The position numbers and the translations under genes are program-made. Of a stretch of 7,860 nucleotides of DNA, positions 1 to 6,430 are shown piece by piece (the first letter of the stretch is position 1; every line of letters starts with the position of its first letter). A model generated the notes under the pieces. It saw only the letters and a list, made by a program, of their open reading frames with translations, ran no database searches and was not told the origin of the DNA. The DNA is from Chloroflexi bacterium RBG_16_48_8 (GTDB lineage Bacteria; Chloroflexota; Anaerolineae; Anaerolineales; E44-bin32), in NCBI GenBank assembly GCA_001795115.1, contig MGNI01000108.1, forward strand, positions 8,333-16,192, written 5' to 3'.

Positions 1-12
1 GAGTTTATACCG

Positions 13-18
13 TATAAT
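13..18 (+). promoter_or_regulatory. -10 hexamer TATAAT directly upstream of the helicase
   Basis: A perfect TATAAT ends 9 bases before the helicase ATG at 28. Transcription would start near base 25, giving a leader of only a few bases. No purine-rich ribosome binding site lies between the hexamer and the ATG (the sequence is CACCTCACC), which fits leaderless or near-leaderless translation. Any -35 element would fall at or beyond the window edge, so the promoter is only half visible. Confidence 0.5.
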
Positions 19-27
19 CACCTCACC

Positions 28-2571
28 ATGTCCCTCCAAGATGCTCTCGATCGGATGCGATACGATCCCGGCTTTATGGAAAATGTCACGGCTTGGGAGC
101 GCCTCCCTCCCCGCCCTGCACGTTATGCTGATTTTCCCCAAAAACTTGACCCGCGCCTCATCTCCGCGCTGAGGGACTTGGGCACCGCTCCGCTGTATAC
201 CCACCAGGCGGCAGCCATCGAGGCTGCTTTAGATGGCGAGAATGTGGTTGTTGTCACAGGGACTGCTTCAGGGAAAACCCTTTGCTACAACCTTCCCATT
301 CTACAGACCCTGCTTACAGATCCGCAAGCGAGAGCACTCTACCTCTTTCCCACCAAAGCCTTGTCACAAGACCAGGCAGCTGCCCTCAGCGAACTGCTCC
401 AACGGTTGGGGGCTTTGGGTCAGATGCACGTTCACACCTACGATGGCGACACTCCCCAATCCCAACGACGGGGGATTCGCGGGGAAGCGCGTCTACTGAT
501 CACCAATCCCGATATGCTGCACACTGGCATCCTCCCCCACCATCCTCGTTGGTTCGATCTCTTCCAAAACCTGAAGTGGGTCGTGATCGATGAACTGCAC
601 GTTTACCGCGGGATCTTCGGGTCTAACGTCGCCAATCTCATTCGCCGCCTCAAACGCATCTGTCGATTTTACGGATCGAAGCCCCAATTCATCCTGACCT
701 CCGCTACCATCGCCAACCCCAAAGAGCTGGCTGAGCGTCTCATCGAAGAAGAAGTTCGATTGATCCCCGCCGATCTGGATGGATCACCACGGGCAGAGAA
801 ACATATCATCTTCTATCGTCCACCCATTGTTGACCCTGAGCTTGGTATCCGCAGGGCTTACACCCTGGAGACGACCACCATCGCTGATCGCTTTTTGGGT
901 GTAGATGTGCAGACGGTAGTTTTTGCCAGGGCCAGACTGACCACAGAAGTGTTGCTGGGATATATTCGGGATACCTATGAGCAAGCCGGCGGTGACCCCA
1001 ATGCCATCCGAGGTTATCGAGGCGGATATCTTCCCCTTGAACGCCGTGAGATCGAGCGTGGGCTGCGCCAAGGCAAGGTGAAGGGCGTGGTGGCGACCAA
1101 TGCCCTGGAGTTGGGCGTGGACATCGGTTTACTGGGAGCTGCGGTGATTGCAGGTTATCCCGGGACGATCTCAAGCTTGTGGCAGCAGGCTGGGCGAGCA
1201 GGTCGACGGAGCGAAACCTCCGTTGCAGTGCTGGTCGCATCGGCCGCCCCCCTGGACCAGTTTGTGGTCACCCATCCCCGCTATCTTTTTGAAGGTTCAC
1301 CGGAGCATGGTTTGATCCACCCGGATAACCTGGCCATTATCATGCGACATTTGAGATGCGCTTCCTTTGAATTGCCTCTTGAAAAGGGCGAATCTTTTGG
1401 GGGCTTTGGTGATGTAACCGAGATCCTTGACTTCTTGGTGGAGGAGGGAGATTTATATTTCAGCAGTGATCGATACCATTGGTTGGCGGATGCCTATCCG
1501 ACCGAATCAGTATCGCTGCGGGCAAGCAGTGACGACGTGATTGTGATCCAGGACAGCAGTCAAGGCCGTCCAGTGGTGATCGGTGAAATCGATCGAGCCA
1601 CTGCTCCTAACCTGCTTCATGATGGGGCAGTGTATATTCACGAAGGCAGGACACATATCGTCCAGAAGTTGGATTGGGAGAATGCTCTTGCCAATGTTCA
1701 ACCCATGGAGTTGGATTACTACACGGATGCCTCTGAGAGTGTTGATCTGAAGGTCCTAGAGGTGTTCGATGCAGATGAAACCAGTTCTGCGCGCCGGGCA
1801 CATGGATGGGTACAAATTACAGTCCTGGCGACCTCTTATCGCAAAATCAAGCGCTACACCCATGAAACTTTGGGTTATGGCACCATCGATCTGCCGCCTC
1901 GGCAATTCGAGACCAGCGCTTACTGGTTGTGGATTGCACCCGATAAGGTTAAGGAGCTGGAGGAAGCGGGTGTCCTGCTGGCGCCAGTGGATTATGGGCC
2001 GAGTTGGCCTCAGGCCAGGGATCTGGCGCGATCGAGAGATGAGTATCGCTGCCGCCAATGCGGTGCACTTGAACGGGATGGTCAAGCCCACAGTGTTCAC
2101 CATATCCGAGCTTTTCGAGAGTTTGGTTACACTCCAGGAGAAAACCAATTCGACCGTCTGGCAAATAAATTGGACAATTTAATCACCCTCTGTCCCACCT
2201 GCCATCAACGGGCTGAGGCGACACGCGGGACGAGAAGTGCATTAGGAGGTCTCTCCTACGCCTTGAGGAACATCGCCCCACTCTACCTGATGTGCGATCC
2301 ACGCGACATCGGCTCTATAACCGAAGTTCGTTCTCCCAATACCAAAGGCCCAACGATCAGTATTTATGATCGTGTTCCAGAGGGTCTTGGTCTGTCGGAG
2401 CGTTTGTACGAATTGCATTATGATCTTCTTTCTGGAGCCAGGGACTTGATCGAGGGGTGCCGCTGCCAGGAAGGCTGTCCCATTTGCGTAGGTCCTGTGG
2501 GACCCGGGGGGCAGGAAGTGAAACAGTTGACCATTCAACTGATCGAAGCACTGCTTGGGAATTCCCAATGA
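28..2571 (+). CDS. MrfA/YprA-type DEAD/DEAH helicase with nested HNH nuclease module
   Basis: A superfamily 2 ATP-dependent helicase of 847 residues, related to the MrfA/YprA/Hrq1 group, which includes DNA-repair 3'-5' helicases. Visible motifs in order: HQ of the Q-like motif (59-60), Walker A TGTASGKT (77-84), PTKAL (108-112), TNPDML (159-164), DEXH box DELH (188-191), TSATI (224-228), motif V ATNALELGVDI (356-366) and motif VI QQAGRAGR (386-393). Residues about 660-735 form an HNH/zinc module: C675-x2-C678, HHI at 691-693, N717, then C722-x2-C725-H726. The DUF1998-like segment resumes at about 740 and ends in a four-cysteine MZB signature (C811, C813, C817, C820). The start is supported by the family-like N-terminus (PPRPARY at 27-33), although no Shine-Dalgarno site is seen. 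A role in genome maintenance is inferred from the family; cleavage by the HNH module is untested. Family assignment is firm, substrate unknown. Confidence 0.93.
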   Translation: MSLQDALDRMRYDPGFMENVTAWERLPPRPARYADFPQKLDPRLISALRDLGTAPLYTHQAAAIEAALDGENVVVVTGTASGKTLCYNLPILQTLLTDPQARALYLFPTKALSQDQAAALSELLQRLGALGQMHVHTYDGDTPQSQRRGIRGEARLLITNPDMLHTGILPHHPRWFDLFQNLKWVVIDELHVYRGIFGSNVANLIRRLKRICRFYGSKPQFILTSATIANPKELAERLIEEEVRLIPADLDGSPRAEKHIIFYRPPIVDPELGIRRAYTLETTTIADRFLGVDVQTVVFARARLTTEVLLGYIRDTYEQAGGDPNAIRGYRGGYLPLERREIERGLRQGKVKGVVATNALELGVDIGLLGAAVIAGYPGTISSLWQQAGRAGRRSETSVAVLVASAAPLDQFVVTHPRYLFEGSPEHGLIHPDNLAIIMRHLRCASFELPLEKGESFGGFGDVTEILDFLVEEGDLYFSSDRYHWLADAYPTESVSLRASSDDVIVIQDSSQGRPVVIGEIDRATAPNLLHDGAVYIHEGRTHIVQKLDWENALANVQPMELDYYTDASESVDLKVLEVFDADETSSARRAHGWVQITVLATSYRKIKRYTHETLGYGTIDLPPRQFETSAYWLWIAPDKVKELEEAGVLLAPVDYGPSWPQARDLARSRDEYRCRQCGALERDGQAHSVHHIRAFREFGYTPGENQFDRLANKLDNLITLCPTCHQRAEATRGTRSALGGLSYALRNIAPLYLMCDPRDIGSITEVRSPNTKGPTISIYDRVPEGLGLSERLYELHYDLLSGARDLIEGCRCQEGCPICVGPVGPGGQEVKQLTIQLIEALLGNSQ
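2555..2568. repeat. 14-bp perfect palindrome TTGGGAATTCCCAA
   Basis: The sequence is identical to its own reverse complement over 14 bases. It covers the last codons of the helicase (L-G-N-S-Q) and ends one base before the TGA stop codon (2569-2571). It overlaps the proposed -35 of the lipoprotein promoter, so it could be an operator. It has no loop, which makes a terminator role unlikely. It may also be a coincidence of coding sequence. Confidence 0.5.
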
Positions 2572-2582
2572 AGTGGTATAAA
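2555..2582 (+). promoter_or_regulatory. Putative extended -10 promoter of the lipoprotein gene
   Basis: TTGGGA (2555-2560, four of six matches to TTGACA) is followed after 16 bases by TATAAA (2577-2582). The upstream TGG at 2574-2576 gives an extended -10 (TGG-TATAAA). Transcription would start near 2589, leaving a leader of about 33 bases before the TTG start at 2622. The -35 lies inside a perfect palindrome, described separately. This would let the lipoprotein be expressed independently of the helicase, although read-through is also possible because no terminator separates them. Confidence 0.45.
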
Positions 2583-2607
2583 TAGCATCATTGCCACAAA
2601 GTTACAC

Positions 2608-2613
2608 GGAGGG
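2608..2613 (+). promoter_or_regulatory. Ribosome binding site GGAGGG fixing a TTG start
   Basis: GGAGGG lies 8 bases before TTG at 2622. That TTG begins a typical lipoprotein signal peptide (K-T-K-K, then a hydrophobic stretch), so this site decides in favour of the rare TTG start. Confidence 0.75.
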
Positions 2614-2621
2614 AAAATCCT

Positions 2622-3548
2622 TTGAAAACAAAAAAAGTCACGTGGATTCTATTCGGGATGGTTTACTTGGCAGCCTGCACGACAACCTCCTCGCCATCGG
2701 TTACCCCAATCCCAAGCCAGATCCCAACGCAAACAACCTCTCCTGTTACGGTCACCGCCTGCAATCCCGCTCAGTTTATAGAAGTCCTTCGTCAGGTTGT
2801 GCCTTATGAAGAGATTAGCATTAGTTACAATCATTTCAGTGATACCGCCAATTTGATGGCGTGGTTTGTGGACCCGGCGCTAAATCCACAGGCTTCTGAT
2901 TCCGAGATTCAAGACTTGACCGAATTAGCCATTCGTCACTCCATCGAGATCGCCCATTCACTGGCCTTTACTGAACCCTGTATTACAGCCGTATTCGATA
3001 GTCTGACAGTGATCGCTGTGGATCATCTCTACCATGCCTGGTATGTGGGAGCAGTGCCTCCTTCAAAAATCCCAATAACTGAAATGCTAAGTGAGGATGA
3101 ATGGACTGAGCTGGAGGGGATGTTCGACGCAGGATATCAGCGCACTGAGAGGGTTTTGGAGGGTGAGGTTCCAGAAATACCAGAAGGGGGTTGCGCATGG
3201 CCTGAAGCCCGCCAAAAGCTAAAGGAAGCCTTTACACAAGCCCAAAAAAATGTGGCCCTCTATTACTATATTGATCCTGATGGCGGCTCCGTCTATGTCC
3301 AGTGGGATATTCCACCCGTAGCAGAGACTGCGCAACAGATTAACGACTACTTCTTCATCCCCCTTCCAACCATCGATACGGCGGTCTCTTGCTTGTACCC
3401 CCCCTTTGATACACTTTGGCTTTTTTACGTTCGTCAAGACGGAAAAGCTCAATGGATTTTTGCTATCGATGGGGAGGCTGTCCGAGCTGAGGACCACCAG
3501 GAATTCATCGATCATCTAGAGCTCATTTATCAGACAACTGCGGAATAA
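2622..3548 (+). CDS. Predicted secreted lipoprotein of unknown function
   Basis: A 308-residue protein that I do not recognise. The N-terminus is a lipoprotein signal peptide: basic KTKK, a hydrophobic run, then the lipobox L16-A17-A18-C19, so the mature protein should be lipid-anchored at C19 on the outer face of the membrane. Residues 20-46 are a Ser/Thr/Pro-rich tether. The mature domain is acidic, rich in aromatic residues, and has four further cysteines (47, 120, 191, 257), enough for two disulfides. No catalytic motif is apparent. Start is TTG with a strong ribosome binding site. It follows the helicase by 50 bases on the same strand but probably has its own promoter, so functional linkage is doubtful. 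Reality of the gene is well supported by the signal peptide and length; function is unknown. Confidence 0.85.
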   Translation: MKTKKVTWILFGMVYLAACTTTSSPSVTPIPSQIPTQTTSPVTVTACNPAQFIEVLRQVVPYEEISISYNHFSDTANLMAWFVDPALNPQASDSEIQDLTELAIRHSIEIAHSLAFTEPCITAVFDSLTVIAVDHLYHAWYVGAVPPSKIPITEMLSEDEWTELEGMFDAGYQRTERVLEGEVPEIPEGGCAWPEARQKLKEAFTQAQKNVALYYYIDPDGGSVYVQWDIPPVAETAQQINDYFFIPLPTIDTAVSCLYPPFDTLWLFYVRQDGKAQWIFAIDGEAVRAEDHQEFIDHLELIYQTTAE

Positions 3549-3683
3549 AGGCGAAGCATTTACTTATGGTATTCAATGAGATCGAACTTGATTAGAGCGA
3601 ATGCTTCTCCCCAGCTTCGGTCTGAGAGATAAGGATGAGGCTTCACCTGAAAAAGGTTGCTCATACGAGAGAAACCTCACCAT

Positions 3684-3714
3684 AGGTCCCTCTTCTATCT
3701 TGAAGAGCCTTTTT
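3684..3714 (+). terminator. Possible intrinsic terminator downstream of the lipoprotein gene
   Basis: CTCTTC (3690-3695), loop TATCTT, GAAGAG (3702-3707), then CC and a TTTTT run (3710-3714). AGG (3684-3686) can also pair with CCT (3708-3710) across a TCC bulge. It is modest, AT-rich, and 140 bases past the lipoprotein stop codon. The U-run works only for + strand transcripts. The rest of 3549-3756 holds no gene I can support, only further hairpins (for example GAAGCATT at 3553 with AATGCTTC at 3600, and ATGAG at 3635 with CTCAT at 3660). Confidence 0.4.
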
Positions 3715-3756
3715 CGGTGGACTCATGGAGGGGATCAACAATAGATTGGTTAAGGG

Positions 3757-3987
3757 TTAATCCTCGAGTGCCAGACAGGTCGTGGTCTCAAGGACCCCCG
3801 GGATAGGTTGAATCTCCGAAGCTATGATGCGACCCATTTGGTTGACATTCTCCGCTTCAACGACTGCAACTGCGTCATACGGTCCGAAGGTCATGTTCGC
3901 TTCAAGAATGCTGTCCACACGTCGCAATTGTTTCACCACCTCCCGGATCTCCCCTGGACGTATTTTAATCAGAATATAGGCCTTCAT
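3757..3987 (-). CDS. Stand-alone Lrp/AsnC ligand-binding (RAM) domain protein
   Basis: A 76-residue protein matching only the C-terminal effector domain of Lrp/AsnC regulators, with no DNA-binding helix-turn-helix. The pattern is characteristic: a first strand KAYILIKI, a helix with EIREVVKQL, the glycine turn FGPYDAVAVVEAEN, a second helix (MGRIIASEI), then PGVLETTTCLAL. Such domains fold as a ferredoxin-like beta-alpha-beta-beta-alpha-beta unit and usually assemble into rings that bind amino acids or related small molecules. The ATG at 3987 is preferred because AAAGGTGG (3995-4002) lies 7 bases upstream. A longer frame reaching 4086 would overlap the channel gene and adds residues unlike the family. 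It follows the channel gene by 19 bases, so the two are almost certainly co-transcribed. A sensory or accessory role for the channel is inference. Confidence 0.88.
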   Translation of the reverse strand: MKAYILIKIRPGEIREVVKQLRRVDSILEANMTFGPYDAVAVVEAENVNQMGRIIASEIQPIPGVLETTTCLALED

Positions 3988-4006
3988 GTTTTTTCCACCT
4001 TTCCAT

Positions 4007-4855
4007 TCAGGATAGGTCCTCTTTTCGAAGGAAAACGGACCAATAGACGGCTGCAACAAAGATCGAACCTCCGATAATGTTTCCAACCGTGACAGGAAGC
4101 AAATTATTGATGAAGAAATTGCTCCAGGTTAGCTGACTCAGCTCGAGACTAGTCTGGTTTACGAAGGAGGGGTCGAACAACTTCATCAACAACCCCATAG
4201 GAATGAAATACATATTGGCTACGCTGTGCTCGAAACCGGCCGCGACGAAAGCGCTAATGGGAAATAGGATAGCCATGATTTTATCCACCGTGCTGCGCGC
4301 ACTGAATGTCAGCCATACTGCCAGGCAAACCAGGATATTACACAGGATTCCGAGGGCGATGGCTTGGAGGAATCCCAAATGAAGCTTTCCATTGGCGATC
4401 TGTAAGGCCGTGGCTCCGATACTTCCCCCGCCAAAGGTATATTGTTTCGAGAGGAAGACCAGCATTGCCGTCCCCAAGGATCCGATGAAATTCCCCAAAT
4501 AGACGATAACCCAATTTTGAAGTAATCCTTTTGTCGATACCTTCCCGCTGGCCCACGCCATGACGATTAAGTTATTGCCAGTGAAGAGTTCAGCTCCACC
4601 CACAATGACCAGGATTAGCCCCAGACAGAAGACGACGCCAGAGATGAGTTTGCTTACGCCGAAAGGCCACACGCCTGACGTACCAGCTGCTACGGTTGTT
4701 GCGAAAATCGCACCCAAAGCGATGAATGCCCCCGCCAGGATCGCCAGGGTGAAGGTTGTCAGGATCGGCGCTTCGGCTTTCCGAACTCCGAGATATTCAG
4801 CCCGTTTTGCCATCTCAGCTGGCAGAAGAGCATCGATACGAATTTCATTTGTCAT
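4007..4855 (-). CDS. focA: FocA-like formate/nitrite channel (FNT family)
   Basis: A 282-residue inner-membrane channel for formate or related small monovalent anions; family members are pentamers with six membrane segments per subunit. Visible hallmarks: KAEAPILTTFTLAILAGAFI (26-45), GAELFTGN (87-94), a helix with CNILVCLAVW (172-181) and GFEHSVANM (207-215). From memory of E. coli FocA, the key pore residues all appear, shifted by one: F76, L80, T92, K157, F203 and H210 (FocA F75, L79, T91, K156, F202, H209). This favours formate over nitrite, but substrate cannot be proved from sequence. Start chosen at 4855 because AAGGAGG (4861-4867) lies 5 bases upstream; an in-frame ATG at 4897 has no comparable site. 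It is first gene of an operon with the RAM-domain protein. No formate-metabolism gene (such as pyruvate formate-lyase) is in the window. Confidence 0.93.
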   Translation of the reverse strand: MTNEIRIDALLPAEMAKRAEYLGVRKAEAPILTTFTLAILAGAFIALGAIFATTVAAGTSGVWPFGVSKLISGVVFCLGLILVIVGGAELFTGNNLIVMAWASGKVSTKGLLQNWVIVYLGNFIGSLGTAMLVFLSKQYTFGGGSIGATALQIANGKLHLGFLQAIALGILCNILVCLAVWLTFSARSTVDKIMAILFPISAFVAAGFEHSVANMYFIPMGLLMKLFDPSFVNQTSLELSQLTWSNFFINNLLPVTVGNIIGGSIFVAAVYWSVFLRKEDLS

Positions 4856-4860
4856 CCCCT

Positions 4861-4867
4861 CCTCCTT
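4861..4867 (-). promoter_or_regulatory. Ribosome binding site AAGGAGG of the channel gene
   Basis: On the minus strand AAGGAGG is followed by 5 bases and the ATG at 4855. It is the strongest Shine-Dalgarno sequence in the window and decides against the upstream ATG at 4897, which would add 14 residues unlike the family N-terminus. Confidence 0.75.
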
Positions 4868-4931
4868 CCCTATCAGAAAGATTTTGTCATCCGTCATGCC
4901 CTGTCATGAGATAGGATTACGGCTGCTCTAT

Positions 4932-4949
4932 TTGTGAATTAAATCACTA
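4932..4949. promoter_or_regulatory. CRP/FNR/HcpR-like operator TTGTGA-N6-TCACTA
   Basis: TTGTGA-ATTAAA-TCACTA matches the symmetric pattern TTGTGA-N6-TCACAA at 11 of 12 positions. That pattern is the general form bound by CRP and by CRP/FNR-family relatives such as HcpR. It sits on the predicted transcription start of the channel operon, where bound protein would be expected to repress. It is also about 210 bases upstream of the lipA start, so action in that direction is less likely. The identity of the regulator is not visible in the window. Confidence 0.45.
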
Positions 4950-4952
4950 TCT

Positions 4953-4961
4953 ATTATACCA
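4953..4961 (-). promoter_or_regulatory. Extended -10 promoter TGGTATAAT of the channel/RAM operon
   Basis: Read on the minus strand, TGG-TATAAT is a perfect extended -10 (TGnTATAAT). There is no good -35 (TTTCTG at about 15 bases is weak), which extended -10 promoters can tolerate. Transcription would start near 4946, leaving a 5' leader of about 90 bases before the ATG at 4855. The predicted start falls inside the palindrome at 4932-4949. Confidence 0.6.
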
Positions 4962-5142
4962 GATCTCAATTCCCAGAAAGGGTGGAATCGATGTGCCTAT
5001 GCCGAGCATCAAGGGTGATGGATGGATTCGAGTACGTTGCAGGTTTCCTCAACCTCCAACAGCCTGATGAAAGGATGCTCAGATCTATTTTACACGGATC
5101 GGTCTCATGATCGTCGGGATCAATGTAAGCATAAAAATGCGG

Positions 5143-5148
5143 TAGAAT
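5143..5148 (+). promoter_or_regulatory. Putative -10 element TAGAAT of lipA
   Basis: TAGAAT matches five of six bases of TATAAT. Transcription would start near 5155, just before the AGGAGA ribosome binding site at 5158, giving a leader of about 13 bases to the GTG at 5168. No convincing -35 is present 16-18 bases upstream. This placement puts the alternative ATG at 5147 inside the -10 box, which supports the GTG start. Confidence 0.35.
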
Positions 5149-5167
5149 GACCCTTATAGGAGATGCC

Positions 5168-6106
5168 GTGGCAACCAGAAACCGCGCTACCGATCAGAAT
5201 CAAGAAAGATCCAGACCAAAACGACGACCTGAGTGGATTAAGGTCAGAGCACCTACAGGCGAGACCTATGAGACTCTTCGCGAGATGATGCGCAGCAAGG
5301 CCTTGCATACGGTGTGTGAGGAGGCCATGTGCCCCAATATGGGCGAGTGTTGGGGCTCAGGAACTGCTACCTTCCTCATGCTGGGTAACATCTGCACAAG
5401 GTCGTGTGGATTCTGTGATGTTAAAACGGGTCGCCCTGCCCCCCTGGATTGGCTTGAACCAGAGCGGGTAGCCCAGGCCGTGAAAGCCATGAACCTGCGC
5501 CACGCTGTGATCACGAGTGTCAACCGGGATGAACGACCGGATGGAGGAGCTCCCATTTTCACCCTGGTGATAAGGCGGATCCGCGAATTGCATCCGGGTT
5601 GCTCCATCGAAGTACTCATACCGGATTTCAAGGGCTCTCTGGCTGCTTTGAAGATCGTGATGAATGCCCGACCAGAGATACTCAATCACAATGTGGAGAC
5701 GGTGCCGCGTTTATTCCACAAAGTTCAACCTCAGGATCGCTACGAATGGGCGCAAGCGATCCTCTCTAATGCCAAGGAACTGGATCCGGAGGTGCTTACC
5801 AAATCCGGCATTATGCTAGGGCTGGGCGAGACTCTAGAGGAAGTCAAGCAGACCATGCAAGACCTTCGATCCTGGGGTGTGGATATCATCACCATAGGTC
5901 AGTACTTGCAACCTTCGAAAGGGCATCTTCCCATTGAGCGATATTACACTCTACAGGAGTTCCAGGACCTGGAAACCTATGGATTGGAATTGGGTTTTCA
6001 ATGGGTTGAAAGCGGACCTCTGGTGCGGTCCTCTTATATGGCTGAAAGACAGGTCCGAGAATTAAGTGTTGTCCATAGACAACTCTATGGGGATGAATCG
6101 GCATAA
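5168..6106 (+). CDS. lipA: Lipoyl synthase LipA
   Basis: A radical SAM enzyme that inserts two sulfur atoms into octanoyl groups on lipoyl domains of pyruvate and 2-oxoglutarate dehydrogenases and the glycine cleavage H protein. Numbered from the upstream ATG at 5147, the auxiliary cluster ligands are C57, C62, C68 (C-x4-C-x5-C in VCEEAMCPNMGEC), with the C-terminal RSSY (294-297) supplying the serine ligand. The radical SAM cluster cysteines are C83, C87, C90 (CTRSCGFC). ITSVNRDERPDGGA (122-135) replaces the usual SVnRDDLpDGGA and is a mild variation. I prefer GTG at 5168 (312 residues), because AGGAGA (5158-5163) is correctly spaced and the ATG at 5147 has no ribosome binding site; the ATG gives 319 residues. 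No lipB is adjacent, so the octanoyltransferase must be elsewhere. A terminator follows, so it appears to be monocistronic. Confidence 0.96.
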   Translation: MATRNRATDQNQERSRPKRRPEWIKVRAPTGETYETLREMMRSKALHTVCEEAMCPNMGECWGSGTATFLMLGNICTRSCGFCDVKTGRPAPLDWLEPERVAQAVKAMNLRHAVITSVNRDERPDGGAPIFTLVIRRIRELHPGCSIEVLIPDFKGSLAALKIVMNARPEILNHNVETVPRLFHKVQPQDRYEWAQAILSNAKELDPEVLTKSGIMLGLGETLEEVKQTMQDLRSWGVDIITIGQYLQPSKGHLPIERYYTLQEFQDLETYGLELGFQWVESGPLVRSSYMAERQVRELSVVHRQLYGDESA

Positions 6107-6131
6107 TTCCTTCCAGTCGGGAAGAAGATCG

Positions 6132-6153
6132 CCGGGCACCTAGCCCGGTTTTT
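6132..6153 (+). terminator. Intrinsic terminator of lipA
   Basis: CCGGGC (6132-6137), loop ACCTA, GCCCGG (6143-6148), then TTTTT (6149-6153). The stem is a perfect 6-bp all-GC hairpin followed at once by the U-run, 25 bases after the lipA stop codon. It is the clearest terminator in the window. Confidence 0.9.
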
Positions 6154-6430
6154 GCTTTCTCTAACGCCATGGATAGATCTTTTTCCCAATCCCTTCCATC
6201 AAAGACTTGAAAAGGTTCGATAGCACTATCTTGAAAGCAGGCTCTCTCAGGAAGACCATTCAGATCGGAGGGAAGAAACGGGCTCCGATGTTGTTATCGG
6301 GGGCATTCCATTCTATGTTGCAACATTCTTTGGCATTGAGAACTCTTACCTTGGGAGCACAAAATGCAACACGTGATGAAATGCGCCCTTGTTATCTGGG
6401 CCACTTCCTCTGCTGATCGGATCATGCTAT
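6154..6430. other. Gene-poor stretch, no supported feature
   Basis: No reading frame here is convincing. The longest (6207-6416, +, 69 codons) has no ribosome binding site and no recognisable motif. A second + frame reads VIGGIPFYVATFFGI near 6291-6335, protein-like but interrupted soon after, so decayed coding sequence is possible but unproven. Confidence 0.5.

Noticed and set aside
28..2571. Helicase as part of a DISARM-like or other defence cluster
   Set aside because: MrfA-like helicases with DUF1998 occur in some defence islands, but none of the usual partner genes (methylase, phospholipase D, separate DUF1998 protein) is in the window; the neighbours are metabolic.
3988..4086. Longer start for the RAM-domain protein, overlapping the channel gene
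   Set aside because: The extra 33 residues are the antisense-free out-of-frame reading of the channel C-terminus, and the internal ATG at 3987 has a well-placed ribosome binding site.
4856..4897. Upstream ATG adding 14 residues to the channel
   Set aside because: It has no ribosome binding site, and it would place the strong AAGGAGG inside the coding sequence.
5889..5899. ACCATAGGT shared between 3680 and 5891
   Set aside because: A 9-base coincidence, one copy intergenic and one inside lipA, with no wider similarity.
6207..6416. A 69-codon + strand open frame
   Set aside because: No ribosome binding site, no recognisable motif, and unusual composition compared with the neighbouring genes; probably chance.
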